A DNA stretch of 64,000 nt from Dictyobacter kobayashii (lineage in GTDB: Bacteria > Chloroflexota > Ktedonobacteria > Ktedonobacterales > Ktedonobacteraceae): positions 1,612,001-1,676,000 of the forward strand of contig NZ_BIFS01000002.1 of the NCBI RefSeq assembly GCF_003967555.1, read 5' to 3'. A program made the translations under genes and the position numbers. Positions 26,847-36,303 of this stretch are shown here, one piece after another; positions within the stretch are counted from its first letter, which is position 1; every line of letters begins with the position of its first letter. The notes under the pieces are model-generated. The model made no database searches, was not told where the DNA came from, and saw only the letters and a program-made list of their open reading frames with translations.

Positions 26847-28184
26847 ATGCAGAAGCGCGTTGGCAATGTGCGCTGGTGGATGGCGATCCTACTCGGTGTT
26901 GGAGTAGTGATTAACTATTTAGATCGCGTTAACCTCTCAGTAACCACCGTAAGTTTGCAAAAAGAGTTTCACCTCAGTGACGCACAGATTGGTTATGTTC
27001 TATCATCCTTTTTGATCTCCTATGCTGTGTTACAGCTACCTGTTGGCGCCTGGCTGGATCGTTTTGGCGTCAAATGGCTGATCCGTATTGGCTCAATTAT
27101 CTGGACGATTGCTACATTTTTAACTGCCGTGGTGAGTGGATTTGGACTGATTCTACTTTGTCGTCTATTGCTCGGTATTGGTGAAGCCCCGGCCTTCCCC
27201 GGATCATCTAAAGCCACTGGATACTGGTTCCCGGTCAAAGAACGCGGCCTGGCCACCTCGGCATTTGATGCCGCGGCCAAATTCTCATCCGTAATTGGCG
27301 CTCCTTTGATTGCCTTTGTCGTCACCGCTTATGGCTGGCGAGCAGCTTTTTATGTAACAGCCTTGATCAGTTTAGTCTATGGTATTATCTTCTGGCTGCT
27401 CTATCGAGACCCCAGCGATTCCAGGCAATTATCGGCCGAAGAAGCCGGCTATATCAAAGAGGGTGGAGCGCAAGAAGAGAAGATCGTACCAGCAGCAGGT
27501 GGTTGGGCCACTTTCTGGTATCTCTTTAAACAGAAGAAGGTCTGGGGATTAGCCCTGGGTTTTGCGGCCTATAATTATTCCTTCTATCTATTCCTGACCT
27601 GGCTGCCCGGCTATCTCCAGAAAACGCTTCATATGTCGGTCCTGACCAGTGGATGGTATACGGTAATTCCCTGGTTTATCGCCACTTTGACCGATATCTT
27701 TATTGGTGGTGTCCTGGTAGATAGACTGATTGCGCAGGGGCACGATAATACCAGGGTGAGGCGTACCGTTGTTACTATCGGCATGTTGCTAGGCCTGGCC
27801 GTTATCGGGGCTGCATTCACCACTGATGCTACTGTTGCCACGATCTGGATCAGCATCGCGCTGGGTGGCCTGGCCTTTGCGGCCCCTGTCGCCTGGAGTA
27901 TCCCATCCCTGATCGCGCCCAAAGGAACGGTTGGCTCTGTGGGTAGTATTATGAATCTGCTGGGAAATCTAGCCGGTATCGCCGCACCCATCGTTGCCGG
28001 CTATATCCTTCAAGCCACCAAATCCTTTGCCGCCAATTTCCTGGTGGCTGGTGCCATCCTTATCCTTGGTATCATCTCCTTCCTGTTTTTGCTGGGACGG
28101 ATCGAACAGATTCCCGAACCTGAGAACCTGGTAGAAAAAGTCAATGTAGCGACCGGCGCTGATGACAGGAGCCGCGTAGGTTAA
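26847..28184 (+). CDS. MFS transporter, anion:cation symporter type
   Basis: A 445-residue carrier with 12 hydrophobic segments. NYLDRVNLSVTTVSLQKEFHLSDAQIGYVLSSFLISYAV is the characteristic first helix pair of the ACS family (glucarate, galactonate, phthalate and tartrate carriers), and WLDRFGVKWLIRIGSI is the MFS loop-2 motif. RLLLGIGEAPAFPGSSKATGYWFPVKERGLA in helix 4-5 is also typical. It probably takes up an organic acid with H+. GGAGG lies 8 bp ahead of the ATG. The nearby tandem repeat suggests control by a substrate-sensing repressor. Confidence 0.9.
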   Translation: MQKRVGNVRWWMAILLGVGVVINYLDRVNLSVTTVSLQKEFHLSDAQIGYVLSSFLISYAVLQLPVGAWLDRFGVKWLIRIGSIIWTIATFLTAVVSGFGLILLCRLLLGIGEAPAFPGSSKATGYWFPVKERGLATSAFDAAAKFSSVIGAPLIAFVVTAYGWRAAFYVTALISLVYGIIFWLLYRDPSDSRQLSAEEAGYIKEGGAQEEKIVPAAGGWATFWYLFKQKKVWGLALGFAAYNYSFYLFLTWLPGYLQKTLHMSVLTSGWYTVIPWFIATLTDIFIGGVLVDRLIAQGHDNTRVRRTVVTIGMLLGLAVIGAAFTTDATVATIWISIALGGLAFAAPVAWSIPSLIAPKGTVGSVGSIMNLLGNLAGIAAPIVAGYILQATKSFAANFLVAGAILILGIISFLFLLGRIEQIPEPENLVEKVNVATGADDRSRVG

Positions 28185-28196
28185 CGCTTTAAACGT

Positions 28197-28256
28197 GTAA
28201 ATGGTCGAAAAATCTGGACACTTACCCGCGAGCGTCCAGATTTTTCGACCATTTAC
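28197..28256. terminator. Long perfect hairpin after the MFS gene
   Basis: Exact 23-bp arms (GTAAATGGTCGAAAAATC...) with a 14-nt loop start 13 bp past the MFS stop. No terminal U tract. Confidence 0.7.
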
Positions 28257-28377
28257 TATTGCTTGACAATATTTTGCTGCGCATGCACTTAATAGAGTGT
28301 ATGCAAAGTTATAAGCGAGAGAAAAGTCTGATTTCTTTTATGTAGTTATGTATATGTTGCTCTATTGATGAAAGGCA

Positions 28378-30477
28378 ATGCTAATGACGACGCCACATAA
28401 ATGGAGGCTGGAGGATTGGTGGTCCACGAAAAGTCTGGGTGAGGTTACGCTCTCACCTGATGGTAGACGCGTGGCCTTTGTAATAAGCAGGCAGGATAAA
28501 GAGAAAAACGACACCTTCAATACCATTTTTCTGCTGCTGTTGGACGAAAACGGCGAAGCGTTAGCCGAACCACGGCAATTGACCAGCGGACTCAAAAGCG
28601 ACAGCCATCCCATCTGGTCTCCGGATAGCAGAAAGCTTCTCTTCAAATCTAATCGTGAGGATGGAAGTCAACTGTGGTTGATTGATACTGACGGTGGAGA
28701 GGCTCGCAAGCTGACCAACCTGCTGTATGGTGTAGGGGAAGCCGCCTGGTCGCCAGATGGGAAGCAGATTGCGTTTACGGCTCCCACTGTTTCTGATGTT
28801 GAGGATGATATATTATTGGGCCGTAAGTCGCTGGACGAGGAAAGTAAAAAAAAGCAGGCCGAGCAACAACGTTTACGTCTACGTACCATCAATAAGCTCT
28901 GGTATCGGTTGGATGGGGTTGGACTATTTGATCGTGTCAGCCACTTATTTGTGATGCCCGCCCCTGAAACGAGCGTTTCCAACGTGGATGCGGCCCATAT
29001 TCGCCGCCTGACTTCAGGTGATCATACATATTTCCAGCCGCAGTGGACCCCCGATAGCCAGGAAATTAGTATTTTACGCCAGTTAGGGGAGCAAGAGGAA
29101 GCCTTTACTCCAGACCTCTGGATAATCAATGTAGAGAGTACTGAAGCGCGCCGTTTGACCGAAGGCAACCTGGAAATCTCAACCTATGCCTGGGCTCCCG
29201 ACAGCCGGGCTGCTGTTGTGGTAGCAGCGGAAACACGGCCATTCAGCGACCTGAAGCTGGCCCGCCTCTATCTGGTGACACGCCAGGGCAATGTAGGCGA
29301 TCGCACCCTATGTATCAGTCCAGATTTTGCCTACGATGCCAATATTACAGTATCCAGCACCTATGGCGTTCCTGGTCCTTACCGTCCTCAATGGAGTAAT
29401 GATGGACAAAGCATTTATTTCCTGGCCTCACAGTCTGGATGTGCACATATCTACCGGCTAGATGTGGTCTGGCGCTCAATTGCACAAATCAGCAGTGGGA
29501 CAGAAATTATCCGCTACCTGGCGCTCCTCCCCGATGGACAGAGGCTCTTGTACGCGCAAGAGACGGCAGAGCACCCATGGGAACTTTATTGCGTGTCACT
29601 CCCAGCTGAACAAGGCAGTGGGGAAGCCAAACGTTTAACCCATCTCTACGATCAATGGGTCGCTGAGAGACACTGGGGACAGGCTGAACGCGTGACTTAT
29701 ACGGGAGCGCAGGGCGACGAGATTGAAGGGTGGTTGATACAACCCGTAGGGGCACGTCCAGGTGTGCGCTATCCATTAATCGTACGCATCCATGGTGGAC
29801 CGAACAGCGCTTATGGCATTGGCAATATTCTGGATCCTTTGAGTCAATCTCTGGCAGCACAGGGATACGCTATCTTCTTCTGTAATCCGCATGGAAGCAC
29901 TAGTTATGGAGAGAAATTCTTGCAGTCAGGATTAGGAGATTGGGGCGGAATGGATTTTCAGGATATCATGCTGGGGGTTGATGAATGTATCCGGCGTGGT
30001 AGTGTTGATCCCGAGCGGCTGGGGGTAATGGGAAGCAGTTATGGCGGCTACATGACCATGTTTATTGTTGGTCATAGCGATCGTTTCAAGGCAGCCGTGC
30101 CAACGGCCAGCGTCTCCAACTTACAGAGCTTTGTGGGTACATCAGATCTAGGTTTCTGGCTAAGCTGGCAATCTAAGGGTTATCCATGGGACATTGAGAG
30201 ACAGGATTACTATCGAGAGCGCTCACCGATCTCTTCCGTCACCAATGTCACAACCCCAACCTTGATTATCCACGGTGAGGACGATTTGCGTTGTCCCATC
30301 GAGCAATCCGAACAATTTTACGTGGCCCTGAAGACGATTGGTAAAGCGCCAGTCGAATTTATACGCATGCCAGCCAGCTGGCATGGTGGATCTGAAAAGC
30401 CCAGCCAGTATCCTCTAGCCTGGGAAAAAACAATCGAATGGTTTAATACTTACCTCGGTGGTCAGCCAGAGGACTAA
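28378..30477 (+). CDS. S9 family peptidase (acylaminoacyl/dipeptidyl peptidase-like)
   Basis: A 699-residue prolyl-oligopeptidase family enzyme. Residues about 1-420 form a PD40/WD40-like propeller with repeated SPDGRR, SPDSRK and SPDGKQ blades. The C-terminal alpha/beta hydrolase domain has Ser554 in GSSYGGYM, Asp636 in HGEDDLRCP and His669 in SWHGG. It cleaves short peptides, probably in the cytoplasm, as there is no signal peptide. The ATG at 28378 and a second at 28384 are both possible. AGGCAATGCTA provides little ribosome-site information. Confidence 0.92.
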   Translation: MLMTTPHKWRLEDWWSTKSLGEVTLSPDGRRVAFVISRQDKEKNDTFNTIFLLLLDENGEALAEPRQLTSGLKSDSHPIWSPDSRKLLFKSNREDGSQLWLIDTDGGEARKLTNLLYGVGEAAWSPDGKQIAFTAPTVSDVEDDILLGRKSLDEESKKKQAEQQRLRLRTINKLWYRLDGVGLFDRVSHLFVMPAPETSVSNVDAAHIRRLTSGDHTYFQPQWTPDSQEISILRQLGEQEEAFTPDLWIINVESTEARRLTEGNLEISTYAWAPDSRAAVVVAAETRPFSDLKLARLYLVTRQGNVGDRTLCISPDFAYDANITVSSTYGVPGPYRPQWSNDGQSIYFLASQSGCAHIYRLDVVWRSIAQISSGTEIIRYLALLPDGQRLLYAQETAEHPWELYCVSLPAEQGSGEAKRLTHLYDQWVAERHWGQAERVTYTGAQGDEIEGWLIQPVGARPGVRYPLIVRIHGGPNSAYGIGNILDPLSQSLAAQGYAIFFCNPHGSTSYGEKFLQSGLGDWGGMDFQDIMLGVDECIRRGSVDPERLGVMGSSYGGYMTMFIVGHSDRFKAAVPTASVSNLQSFVGTSDLGFWLSWQSKGYPWDIERQDYYRERSPISSVTNVTTPTLIIHGEDDLRCPIEQSEQFYVALKTIGKAPVEFIRMPASWHGGSEKPSQYPLAWEKTIEWFNTYLGGQPED

Positions 30478-30622
30478 TGGCATACTATTTCAATAGCAAT
30501 CGTAAACGCCGCTTGGACGCGGCTAGCTCCGCTGCCACTGGCTCAGCCATTCAACTTGAGCAGCAGCGAGCAAACAAGAGCGCCTGTCAGGCAGCTACGC
30601 TCATACGATTGAATGGCATGAC

Positions 30623-30686
30623 ATTAAACATCAAACAGACAGCATGCTGCCGGCAAAGCCTGTATGCTGTCTGTTTGATGTTTAAT
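30623..30686. terminator. Long perfect hairpin between S9 peptidase and ChbG-like genes
   Basis: Exact 23-bp arms beginning ATTAAACATCAAACAGAC with an 18-nt loop. The right arm overlaps the stop codon of the minus-strand ChbG-like gene (30682). The left part of the 204-bp spacer contains no supportable gene. Confidence 0.7.
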
Positions 30687-31445
30687 CGTCATAGCGGGAG
30701 AGCAAGATATTACGCTCACGAATAATTTGCCGCACTCCAGGATCACAGAGCATACGGAGATCCATCTCTCTTGCCCGGGCGACCACACCCAGCGGATTAT
30801 CTCTACTGCCAACCTGGCGCATCTCTTCATTATCGTAAGCTGGATGTGTGATTAATAAATAATTGCCTGTGGTCAGGGTTTGTAAACGGATCTGCAATTC
30901 AGTGGCTGAGCTGCAGAAAAGGGGTTTGAGTGGTATGCTTTCATGCCAGACCAGGCCTTCTTGCATCGCCCATACGCGCAAGGCCTCGGAAAAATTTCGC
31001 TGCTCAGTCTCGTTAAATAGCCAGCCTATGCCCATATGTTCGTCGATATAGCGGATATCCAGGCCCAACTTACGAGCATAACGCAACTGGGTCCGCGCTT
31101 CATACATCAATTCATCCATCACCACCCCGCGCTCAAAAATTTCATGGGTTGTACGTAAGAAACAGCCATGCCGATCCAGCAGAGATGGAACCTTTTCTGG
31201 GGAGAGAGAGGGCCCCAGCGCGGCACATCCCACTCAGAGGTTAACGTGATATGTAAGCCCAGGCAGAGGCCCGGCTCTCCCTTAGCCAGCTCTATAGCCT
31301 CATGTAAATAAGGTGCGGGCATCATAATAGAAGCATTGCGTAAAATTCCATGTTTATAGGCATTTATAATAGCCTGATTGCCTGCCTGAAAAGCTCCCAT
31401 ATCGTCACCTCGTGTGATCAGATGTATTCCTTTGCGATCCAGCAT
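30682..31445 (-). pseudogene. ChbG/HpnK (YdjC-like) carbohydrate deacetylase, one frameshift
   Basis: Joined across a frame change at 31199-31202 (GGGG on the plus strand; one base must be added), this gives a protein of about 255 residues of the YdjC/ChbG family, which removes an acetyl group from N-acetylated oligosaccharides. Metal-site motifs are visible: TRGDDMGAF (family motif NADDxG), GLHITLTSEW and IDEHMGIG. Continuation SPEKVPSLLDRHGCFLRTTHEIF lies in the second frame. It is divergent from the GntR/LacI-type regulator at 31736, which probably controls it. Confidence 0.82.
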
Positions 31446-31513
31446 TAAAATCTCCTATTCATATCAAGAAAAAAATAGTTTATAATGGCAGGGCATCAAT
31501 AGACTCATGTTTT

Positions 31514-31529
31514 TCTGTTCTAAAACAGA
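31514..31529. promoter_or_regulatory. Candidate operator 1 (TCTGTTCTAAAACAGA)
   Basis: A 16-bp near-perfect palindrome, TCTGTT-CTAA-AACAGA, 68 bp upstream of the ChbG-like start. A second copy lies at 31688-31703. Both are in the spacer shared with the regulator gene. Confidence 0.6.
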
Positions 31530-31687
31530 GCGTAATGTGAAACCCTGATTTTGTCAAGCTTTTTTCATAAATGCAGCATAAAAGCAGTGTTTTCGGCAAA
31601 TAGTTTTATTATAGGTAAGCTCGATGACTGTTCATGGTGCGTATAATATGGGCGCGAAGCTTGACATGCCTGAGTATTATAATTATT

Positions 31688-31703
31688 ATTGTTTTAGAAC
31701 AGA
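31688..31703. promoter_or_regulatory. Candidate operator 2 (ATTGTTTTAGAACAGA)
   Basis: Reverse-complement match of operator 1 apart from its first two or three bases; it lies 32 bp before the regulator's ATG, a position suited to autorepression. Confidence 0.6.
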
Positions 31704-31735
31704 GAAGGATTTGAGCGAGAAAAAGAGAAAACAGT

Positions 31736-32902
31736 ATGGAGCTAGAAAAAATTATTAAAAATGCTGATTCGATCCAGGTGGTCACACCGAAGCAGCTGCG
31801 CCAGGCTACAACGAAAAGGGCGAATGCCAAAGTTGAACTGGTGCGCCAGAAATTGCATGCTCTGGCTTTAGAGATAGGGGCTGGAAGCCAGTTACCGACC
31901 ATTCGTGAGCTCTGCATATTGTTTCAAACATCTAGTGCAACCTTGACTGCCGCACTAGATTTATTAGAGAGCGAAAGGATGTTAAGCCGTAAGGAACGCC
32001 AGGGTATCTTTGTCACTGACAGTATTGATCGACGTACCATCCATATCATCTTTAATGTCTCAATGATGACAAATGTTGGTCAATCGCCTTTCTGGTCATT
32101 ATTGTGGGTCCAACTTCTACAAGAGGCGGAGCAAAACGCGGCCTTCAAGAGTGAGCAGTATCAATTTCATTTTTTGTGCCTCCAGCCTGGCCAATCTTTA
32201 CCAGATGAATATATTGCCCTGTTAAACTCATCGCAGGCCGATGGCTGTCTGCTCGTAGGACTAAATACGCGCACTGAAGATTATCAGCCGCTGATATCGA
32301 TTCCACATGTTGTTTTTGCTGGTGGTGGGGATGTGATGGTGCAGGTTGACTACAAAGAGGGGGCACGCCTGGCTATTCAGGCGTTGGCCCAGCAAGGCTG
32401 TAGGAAGATCGCCTGTTGGGCTGCTGTTCCCAATGGTCCACCCTCAGACTTCGCGCAATCGCTCCTGACTCAGTTCAAGGAGGTAGTTACCGAGCAACAA
32501 TTACCGCTCTATCCCGAGTTTTTCCGTACCGCTAATTTACCGCCTACCACTATTCGAACTATGATTTATCAGGAGCAAGGCTATTTGCTGGCGCGAGAAA
32601 TGTTCGCAACTTTTAATGAGCACAGGCCTGATGGACTATATATTTCTGATGATATGATGACTTCTGGAGCCCTGGTTGCTCTGGAAGAGTTAGGTATCCA
32701 GGTGGGAGAAGACATTAAAGTTGTGACATATAGCAATGCCGGGTCCCCAATTTTATTTGGCCGCACCAAGTATATGGCCAGGGTCGAAGTGGATGCGGCT
32801 GATATAGTACGGGGCATGTATGCTTCGTTGGATACTGCCATCAGCAAAGGCTTTGGATCTGGCGATATAGTGGTTAATATTCGGCCACGCCTGTATTTGT
32901 GA
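31736..32902 (+). CDS. GntR-type DNA-binding domain fused to a LacI-like sugar-binding domain
   Basis: A 388-residue transcription regulator. Residues about 33-105 form a GntR winged helix (VRQKLHALALEIGAGSQLPTIRELCILFQTSSATLTAALDLLESERMLSRKERQGIFV). The remainder is a periplasmic-binding-protein type 1 effector domain with ADGCLLVGLN, RLAIQALAQQGCRKIACWAA, PDGLYISDDMMTSGALVALEELG and VEVDAADIVRGMYASLD. Such proteins (AraR type) repress sugar genes and release DNA on binding a sugar. The divergent ChbG-like deacetylase and two matching palindromes in between suggest control by an amino-sugar or chito-oligosaccharide; that is inference. Confidence 0.88.
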   Translation: MELEKIIKNADSIQVVTPKQLRQATTKRANAKVELVRQKLHALALEIGAGSQLPTIRELCILFQTSSATLTAALDLLESERMLSRKERQGIFVTDSIDRRTIHIIFNVSMMTNVGQSPFWSLLWVQLLQEAEQNAAFKSEQYQFHFLCLQPGQSLPDEYIALLNSSQADGCLLVGLNTRTEDYQPLISIPHVVFAGGGDVMVQVDYKEGARLAIQALAQQGCRKIACWAAVPNGPPSDFAQSLLTQFKEVVTEQQLPLYPEFFRTANLPPTTIRTMIYQEQGYLLAREMFATFNEHRPDGLYISDDMMTSGALVALEELGIQVGEDIKVVTYSNAGSPILFGRTKYMARVEVDAADIVRGMYASLDTAISKGFGSGDIVVNIRPRLYL

Positions 32903-32943
32903 CAGAGTGTCAGCTTCTCATGTTTATGGGGAGTATATCGCTC

Positions 32944-33033
32944 CTGTGTGGGCGTGCGCTACGCGTCCGCACTTGTTTTCTCATGTTGGTGTAAAAAGCG
33001 CGCATTGCGCGCTTTTTACACCAACATGAGAAA
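32944..33033. repeat. GC mini-hairpin plus perfect 27-bp-arm hairpin
   Basis: GTGTGGGCGTGCGC-TACG-CGTCCGCAC (imperfect, GC-rich) precedes an exact inverted repeat (32977-33033) with 27-bp arms starting TTTCTCATGTTGGTG and an ATT loop. It lies 40 bp past the regulator's stop and has the same layout as 17290-17375. Confidence 0.7.
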
Positions 33034-33069
33034 TTCTGCACGAGCTTCTTAAGCATGAAAAATTATAAT

Positions 33070-33180
33070 TTGTTTGTGATATGATGTGAAAAATATAAAT
33101 ATCACATTTTTCACATCATATCACAAACAAGTGTAGGGTGCGGGAGCGCCCGAGCTTTTTTACACTACATAAGAAAACTT
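33070..33180. repeat. Second long hairpin followed by GC mini-hairpins
   Basis: Exact 24-bp arms (TTGTTTGTGATATGATG...) with a 13-nt AT loop span 33070-33130. GGGTGC-GGGA-GCGCCC follows, and GAGCGCC-TTT-GGTGCTC lies just beyond at about 33183-33199. This is the mirror layout of the preceding element, only 36 bp away. The spacer (32903-33219) holds nothing else I can identify. Confidence 0.65.
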
Positions 33181-33219
33181 CTTGAGCGCCTTTGGTGCTC
33201 TACTTAGTGATTGAATAAA

Positions 33220-34310
33220 TTAAAGCTCGCTAATGACCAGGGCTTGCTGATGTTGTTGCTGGTATATTGGTTGCCACGGGATAGCGAGCTTTTGCCAGTG
33301 TAGTCCTGTATCCGTTGAGGCGTAAAGTCCCTGATTGGTTAAAGTATAGAAATGGCCAGCGTGGTCAGGATGGCTGACCAGAACCGGGATCACCGTACCG
33401 CGTGGCTCAGGTAATCCTGTACCGACAGGCTGCCAGGGAGCATCACCCTGTTTGCGATAAATGAACGAGAGCGCCTGTGAGCGTCCATGATGGGCTTCGC
33501 CAGGTCCTGGTGCGGCGGAGATGAGAATCGTATCAGGATCAGCAGCATCTACTGCCACACTCCAGAGATAAGGTGCTCTAATCCTGCATCGGGATATCTC
33601 CAGGTGGTGCCAGCATCCAGGCTCTCGTTATAGCCATGGGTCGCGCGGCCATGCATCCTGCCAAAGCCATCGCCGGCGGCCGAATAAAGGCGATCGGGTG
33701 CCTGGCGATGCATCACCAGCGTATGTGTGTCCAATGGACCCCCTGGCTGACGATCCTCCCATGTCTGACCGCCATCAAAACTACGGATCAGCGCGCCAGC
33801 CTCAACCGCAACGAAGAGGCGACCGGCAACCAATGGATCAGGAGTAATCCATCGCACATGGTTAGTGTATGGACGAGGTGGAAAGCTCCAATCCGGCGCG
33901 GAAGGCAAATCACGCAGCTTTTTTAAATCCTGCCAACTCTTCCCACCATCCTCAGAGCGATAAAGGGAAGCCGGTTCAGTGCCCGCATAGACCACTCCGT
34001 AAGGTCCCGCCTGTTCGGTTGAACTGACCGCCACAGACGTAATTTGTGCATGAGGAATACCATTATCATGGAATACATCCAGCGCTCCACCGACATCACC
34101 AATAGGTTGCCAGGAAGTGCCAGCATCCAGGCTTCTCCAAAGACCACGACCAAAGGTACCGCAATAAAGCCGCTCTGGTTGAAACGGATCAAAGGCCAGA
34201 CATGTTGGCTGCATGCCAACCAGCGTTGTTTCAGCCTGCCACTCTCCATGTTTTTCCCGCAGCACCAGCAATTCTTTTTCCATTACCAGATACATATTCA
34301 TTATATGCAC
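33220..34310 (-). pseudogene. BNR/sialidase-like beta-propeller protein, one frameshift
   Basis: Across one frame change (33572-33573, a base to be added) the two reading frames give a protein of about 360 residues with repeated Asp-box/BNR units: LYCGTFGRGLWRSLDAGTSW, GVVYAGTEPASLYRSEDGGKSW, LIRSFDGGQTW, YNESLDAGTTW and GLYASTDTGLHWQKL. This is the YCF48/exo-alpha-sialidase-like propeller with no signal peptide and no sialidase active-site Arg triad that I can see. The function is probably binding or structural rather than hydrolysis. The start is GTG (34310) or ATG (34301) with AAAGGATGA upstream. Confidence 0.75.
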
Positions 34311-34586
34311 TCATCCTTTCAATTGTTCCAGGCTTTAAGCGACATAAGTCTTATCTAAGCGGCATTACATGTACAAACACGTTCCTTTATTTACGGCTAT
34401 GCAAACTAATTTATTCCTATGCCTATTATAGAGAAGCATGTCGACTGGTCATTTGGGCAGTGGATAAGTGCCTTTTATCCTATCTGATAGTTCAATCCAG
34501 CTTACAAGGCGCATGTTATAATCTGATCTGTTATAAATTTAGTGGCCATAAACGTGTTCATATTCAGGATATCGAAAGGTGACAAT

Positions 34587-35474
34587 GTGAAGGCGCGCGG
34601 TTTTATTTTAACGTTATTGACCTCTTGTATGTTTGGCTTAGGTGCCGTATTGGGGAAGATGGCAGCCACCGCTATGCATCCGTTACTCGTTTCTTTTTTG
34701 GATCTAGCTGTCGGCGGTCTATTGTTAGGTATGATTCTGATGGCGGCCAGAATACCGCTCCGGTTACAGTTAGGAAAGGCGGACTGGCTCCAGCTACTGC
34801 TTTTCTCAGCCATCGGTACCGCACTACCCCTGGTATGCATTGTGACAGGGTTAGCCCAGACGAGCGCGATCAAAGGTGGTTTCTTGCTGCAGATGCAGGG
34901 ACTGGTCACCGTCATCTGCGCCATTATCTTTCTACATGAGCGACTGGTCTGGAAACATTTTGGCGGCATATTGTTGCTGCTAATTGGAAGTTTATTCGTA
35001 ATTCTAAAACATTTGGATGCCGCACAATGGGAAGCCTTTAATTGGGGAGATCTGCTGATTGTACTGGGTGCCGCAGGGCTTGGCTATGGTATGATTCCTG
35101 CCAAAAAACTTTCAGTTAAAACACATAGCCTACCATTGAATTTCTGGCGACTCCTGCTAGGTGCAATTGTGTTGTTACCTTTTCTATTTATACAGCCACA
35201 TACCTTCACTTTTGCGATTACCCCTACATTACTGTGGGTTCTGCCTGTCTACATCATCACCAACTTCTGTATTGGCTATATAACACTGCAAGAAGGATTA
35301 CGGTTTTTGAAAGCCTGGGAAGCCGCAGCAATGATGCAGACAATACCAATTTTTTCAACTGCCGCTGCCATGATTTTATTACATGACTCCATTAGCTGGT
35401 TGCAAATAATTGGTGGCATCATCATCCTGGGAGGTGGTATGATCCTGGCCCTGGGCAGTGAAGCGAGCAACTGA
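34587..35474 (+). CDS. EamA/DMT-family transporter
   Basis: About 295 residues from a GTG start (34587) that has GAAAGGTG 6 bp upstream; a longer frame from 34542 lacks a ribosome site. Ten hydrophobic segments in two EamA repeats: GFILTLLTSCMFGLGAVLGKMAA starts the first, and WGDLLIVLGAAGLGYGMIPAKKLS the second; FLLQMQGLVTVICAIIFLHERL is the typical helix 4 pattern. Drug/metabolite transporters export amino acids, nucleotides or other metabolites. The substrate is unknown. Confidence 0.9.
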   Translation: MKARGFILTLLTSCMFGLGAVLGKMAATAMHPLLVSFLDLAVGGLLLGMILMAARIPLRLQLGKADWLQLLLFSAIGTALPLVCIVTGLAQTSAIKGGFLLQMQGLVTVICAIIFLHERLVWKHFGGILLLLIGSLFVILKHLDAAQWEAFNWGDLLIVLGAAGLGYGMIPAKKLSVKTHSLPLNFWRLLLGAIVLLPFLFIQPHTFTFAITPTLLWVLPVYIITNFCIGYITLQEGLRFLKAWEAAAMMQTIPIFSTAAAMILLHDSISWLQIIGGIIILGGGMILALGSEASN

Positions 35475-35579
35475 TTTCAGCGTAGATGAAAATAGATGTC
35501 TCTTCGCCGGTTAGTAGAGCGTGCTTATCGTAGATCGCTTGCTGTTTTTATAGCACTTCTTGAGGAGGCAAGGTACACG

Positions 35580-36170
35580 ATGGGATTTCTAGAAAAACCG
35601 GTTGAGCGCAAGGTACACGATATTAAATCTGACTTTCTTGACAGTTTCGATGAAGTTGAAGAGCATAGCTATGATCTGGCGGCCCTTATTTTGCGCCTGT
35701 TTGTGGGCGGATTATTTGTTGGCCATGGCGCGCAGAAACTGTTTGGATCCTTTGGAGGCTACGGACTGGAAGGAACCGCTGGCTGGCTAGAGTCTCTTGG
35801 TTTAAAGCCAGGCAAGCTATGGGCTTTTAGCGCTGGTATTGGCGAGTTGGGCGGCGGAGCCCTCACCATGCTTGGATTGGCCAATCCTCTGGGTCCCATC
35901 GCGATCATTTCATCCATGTGTATGGCCATCGCCAAAGGACATTGGGGCAAACCTATCTGGGCCACAGCAGGTGGTGCAGAGTTACCCGCCACGGATCTTG
36001 TGATTGCTCTGGCCCTGGCAATAGCTGGACCTGGAAATTGGTCAATGGACAATGAGCTGGATATTGAAGTGCCTGAAGAGCTGACAGCCCTGGCTATCGT
36101 AGCCGCCGTAGGAATGGTCATCTATGGGATTAATAGCAAGCCCGATTCAGCCCAGGTCGTAGCCGCTTAA
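35580..36170 (+). CDS. DoxX-family membrane protein
   Basis: About 196 residues from ATG 35580, preceded by GAGGAGG 11 bp upstream; the longer frame from 35496 has no such site. Four hydrophobic segments with the DoxX pattern ALILRLFVGGLFVGHGAQKLFGSFGGYGLEGTAGWLESLG and FSAGIGELGGGALTMLGLANPLG. DoxX proteins are quinone-linked or redox-stress membrane proteins. The long charged N-terminus (EKPVERKVHDIKSDF) is cytoplasmic. Downstream of the EamA gene by 105 bp on the same strand. Confidence 0.9.
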   Translation: MGFLEKPVERKVHDIKSDFLDSFDEVEEHSYDLAALILRLFVGGLFVGHGAQKLFGSFGGYGLEGTAGWLESLGLKPGKLWAFSAGIGELGGGALTMLGLANPLGPIAIISSMCMAIAKGHWGKPIWATAGGAELPATDLVIALALAIAGPGNWSMDNELDIEVPEELTALAIVAAVGMVIYGINSKPDSAQVVAA

Positions 36171-36205
36171 GAACGGCAACGATTGAAGAAAGTGCGGCTC
36201 AAATG

Positions 36206-36260
36206 AGCGCAATGATATGGTGGAATCTTTTCGCAAAAGATTCCACCATATCATTGCGCT
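36206..36260. terminator. Long perfect hairpin between convergent DoxX and methyltransferase genes
   Basis: Exact 26-bp arms (AGCGCAATGATATGGTGGAA...) around a CGC centre, 35 bp past one stop and 43 bp from the other. Confidence 0.7.
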
Positions 36261-36303
36261 GGTTGCTATGACTTGATCTTTGATAGAGGTGTTAGCGAAG
36301 CGA

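Noticed and set aside
34202..34582. 126-codon plus-strand ORF with hydrophobic stretches
   Set aside because: Antisense to the BNR gene start and overlaps the EamA leader; no ribosome site or family.
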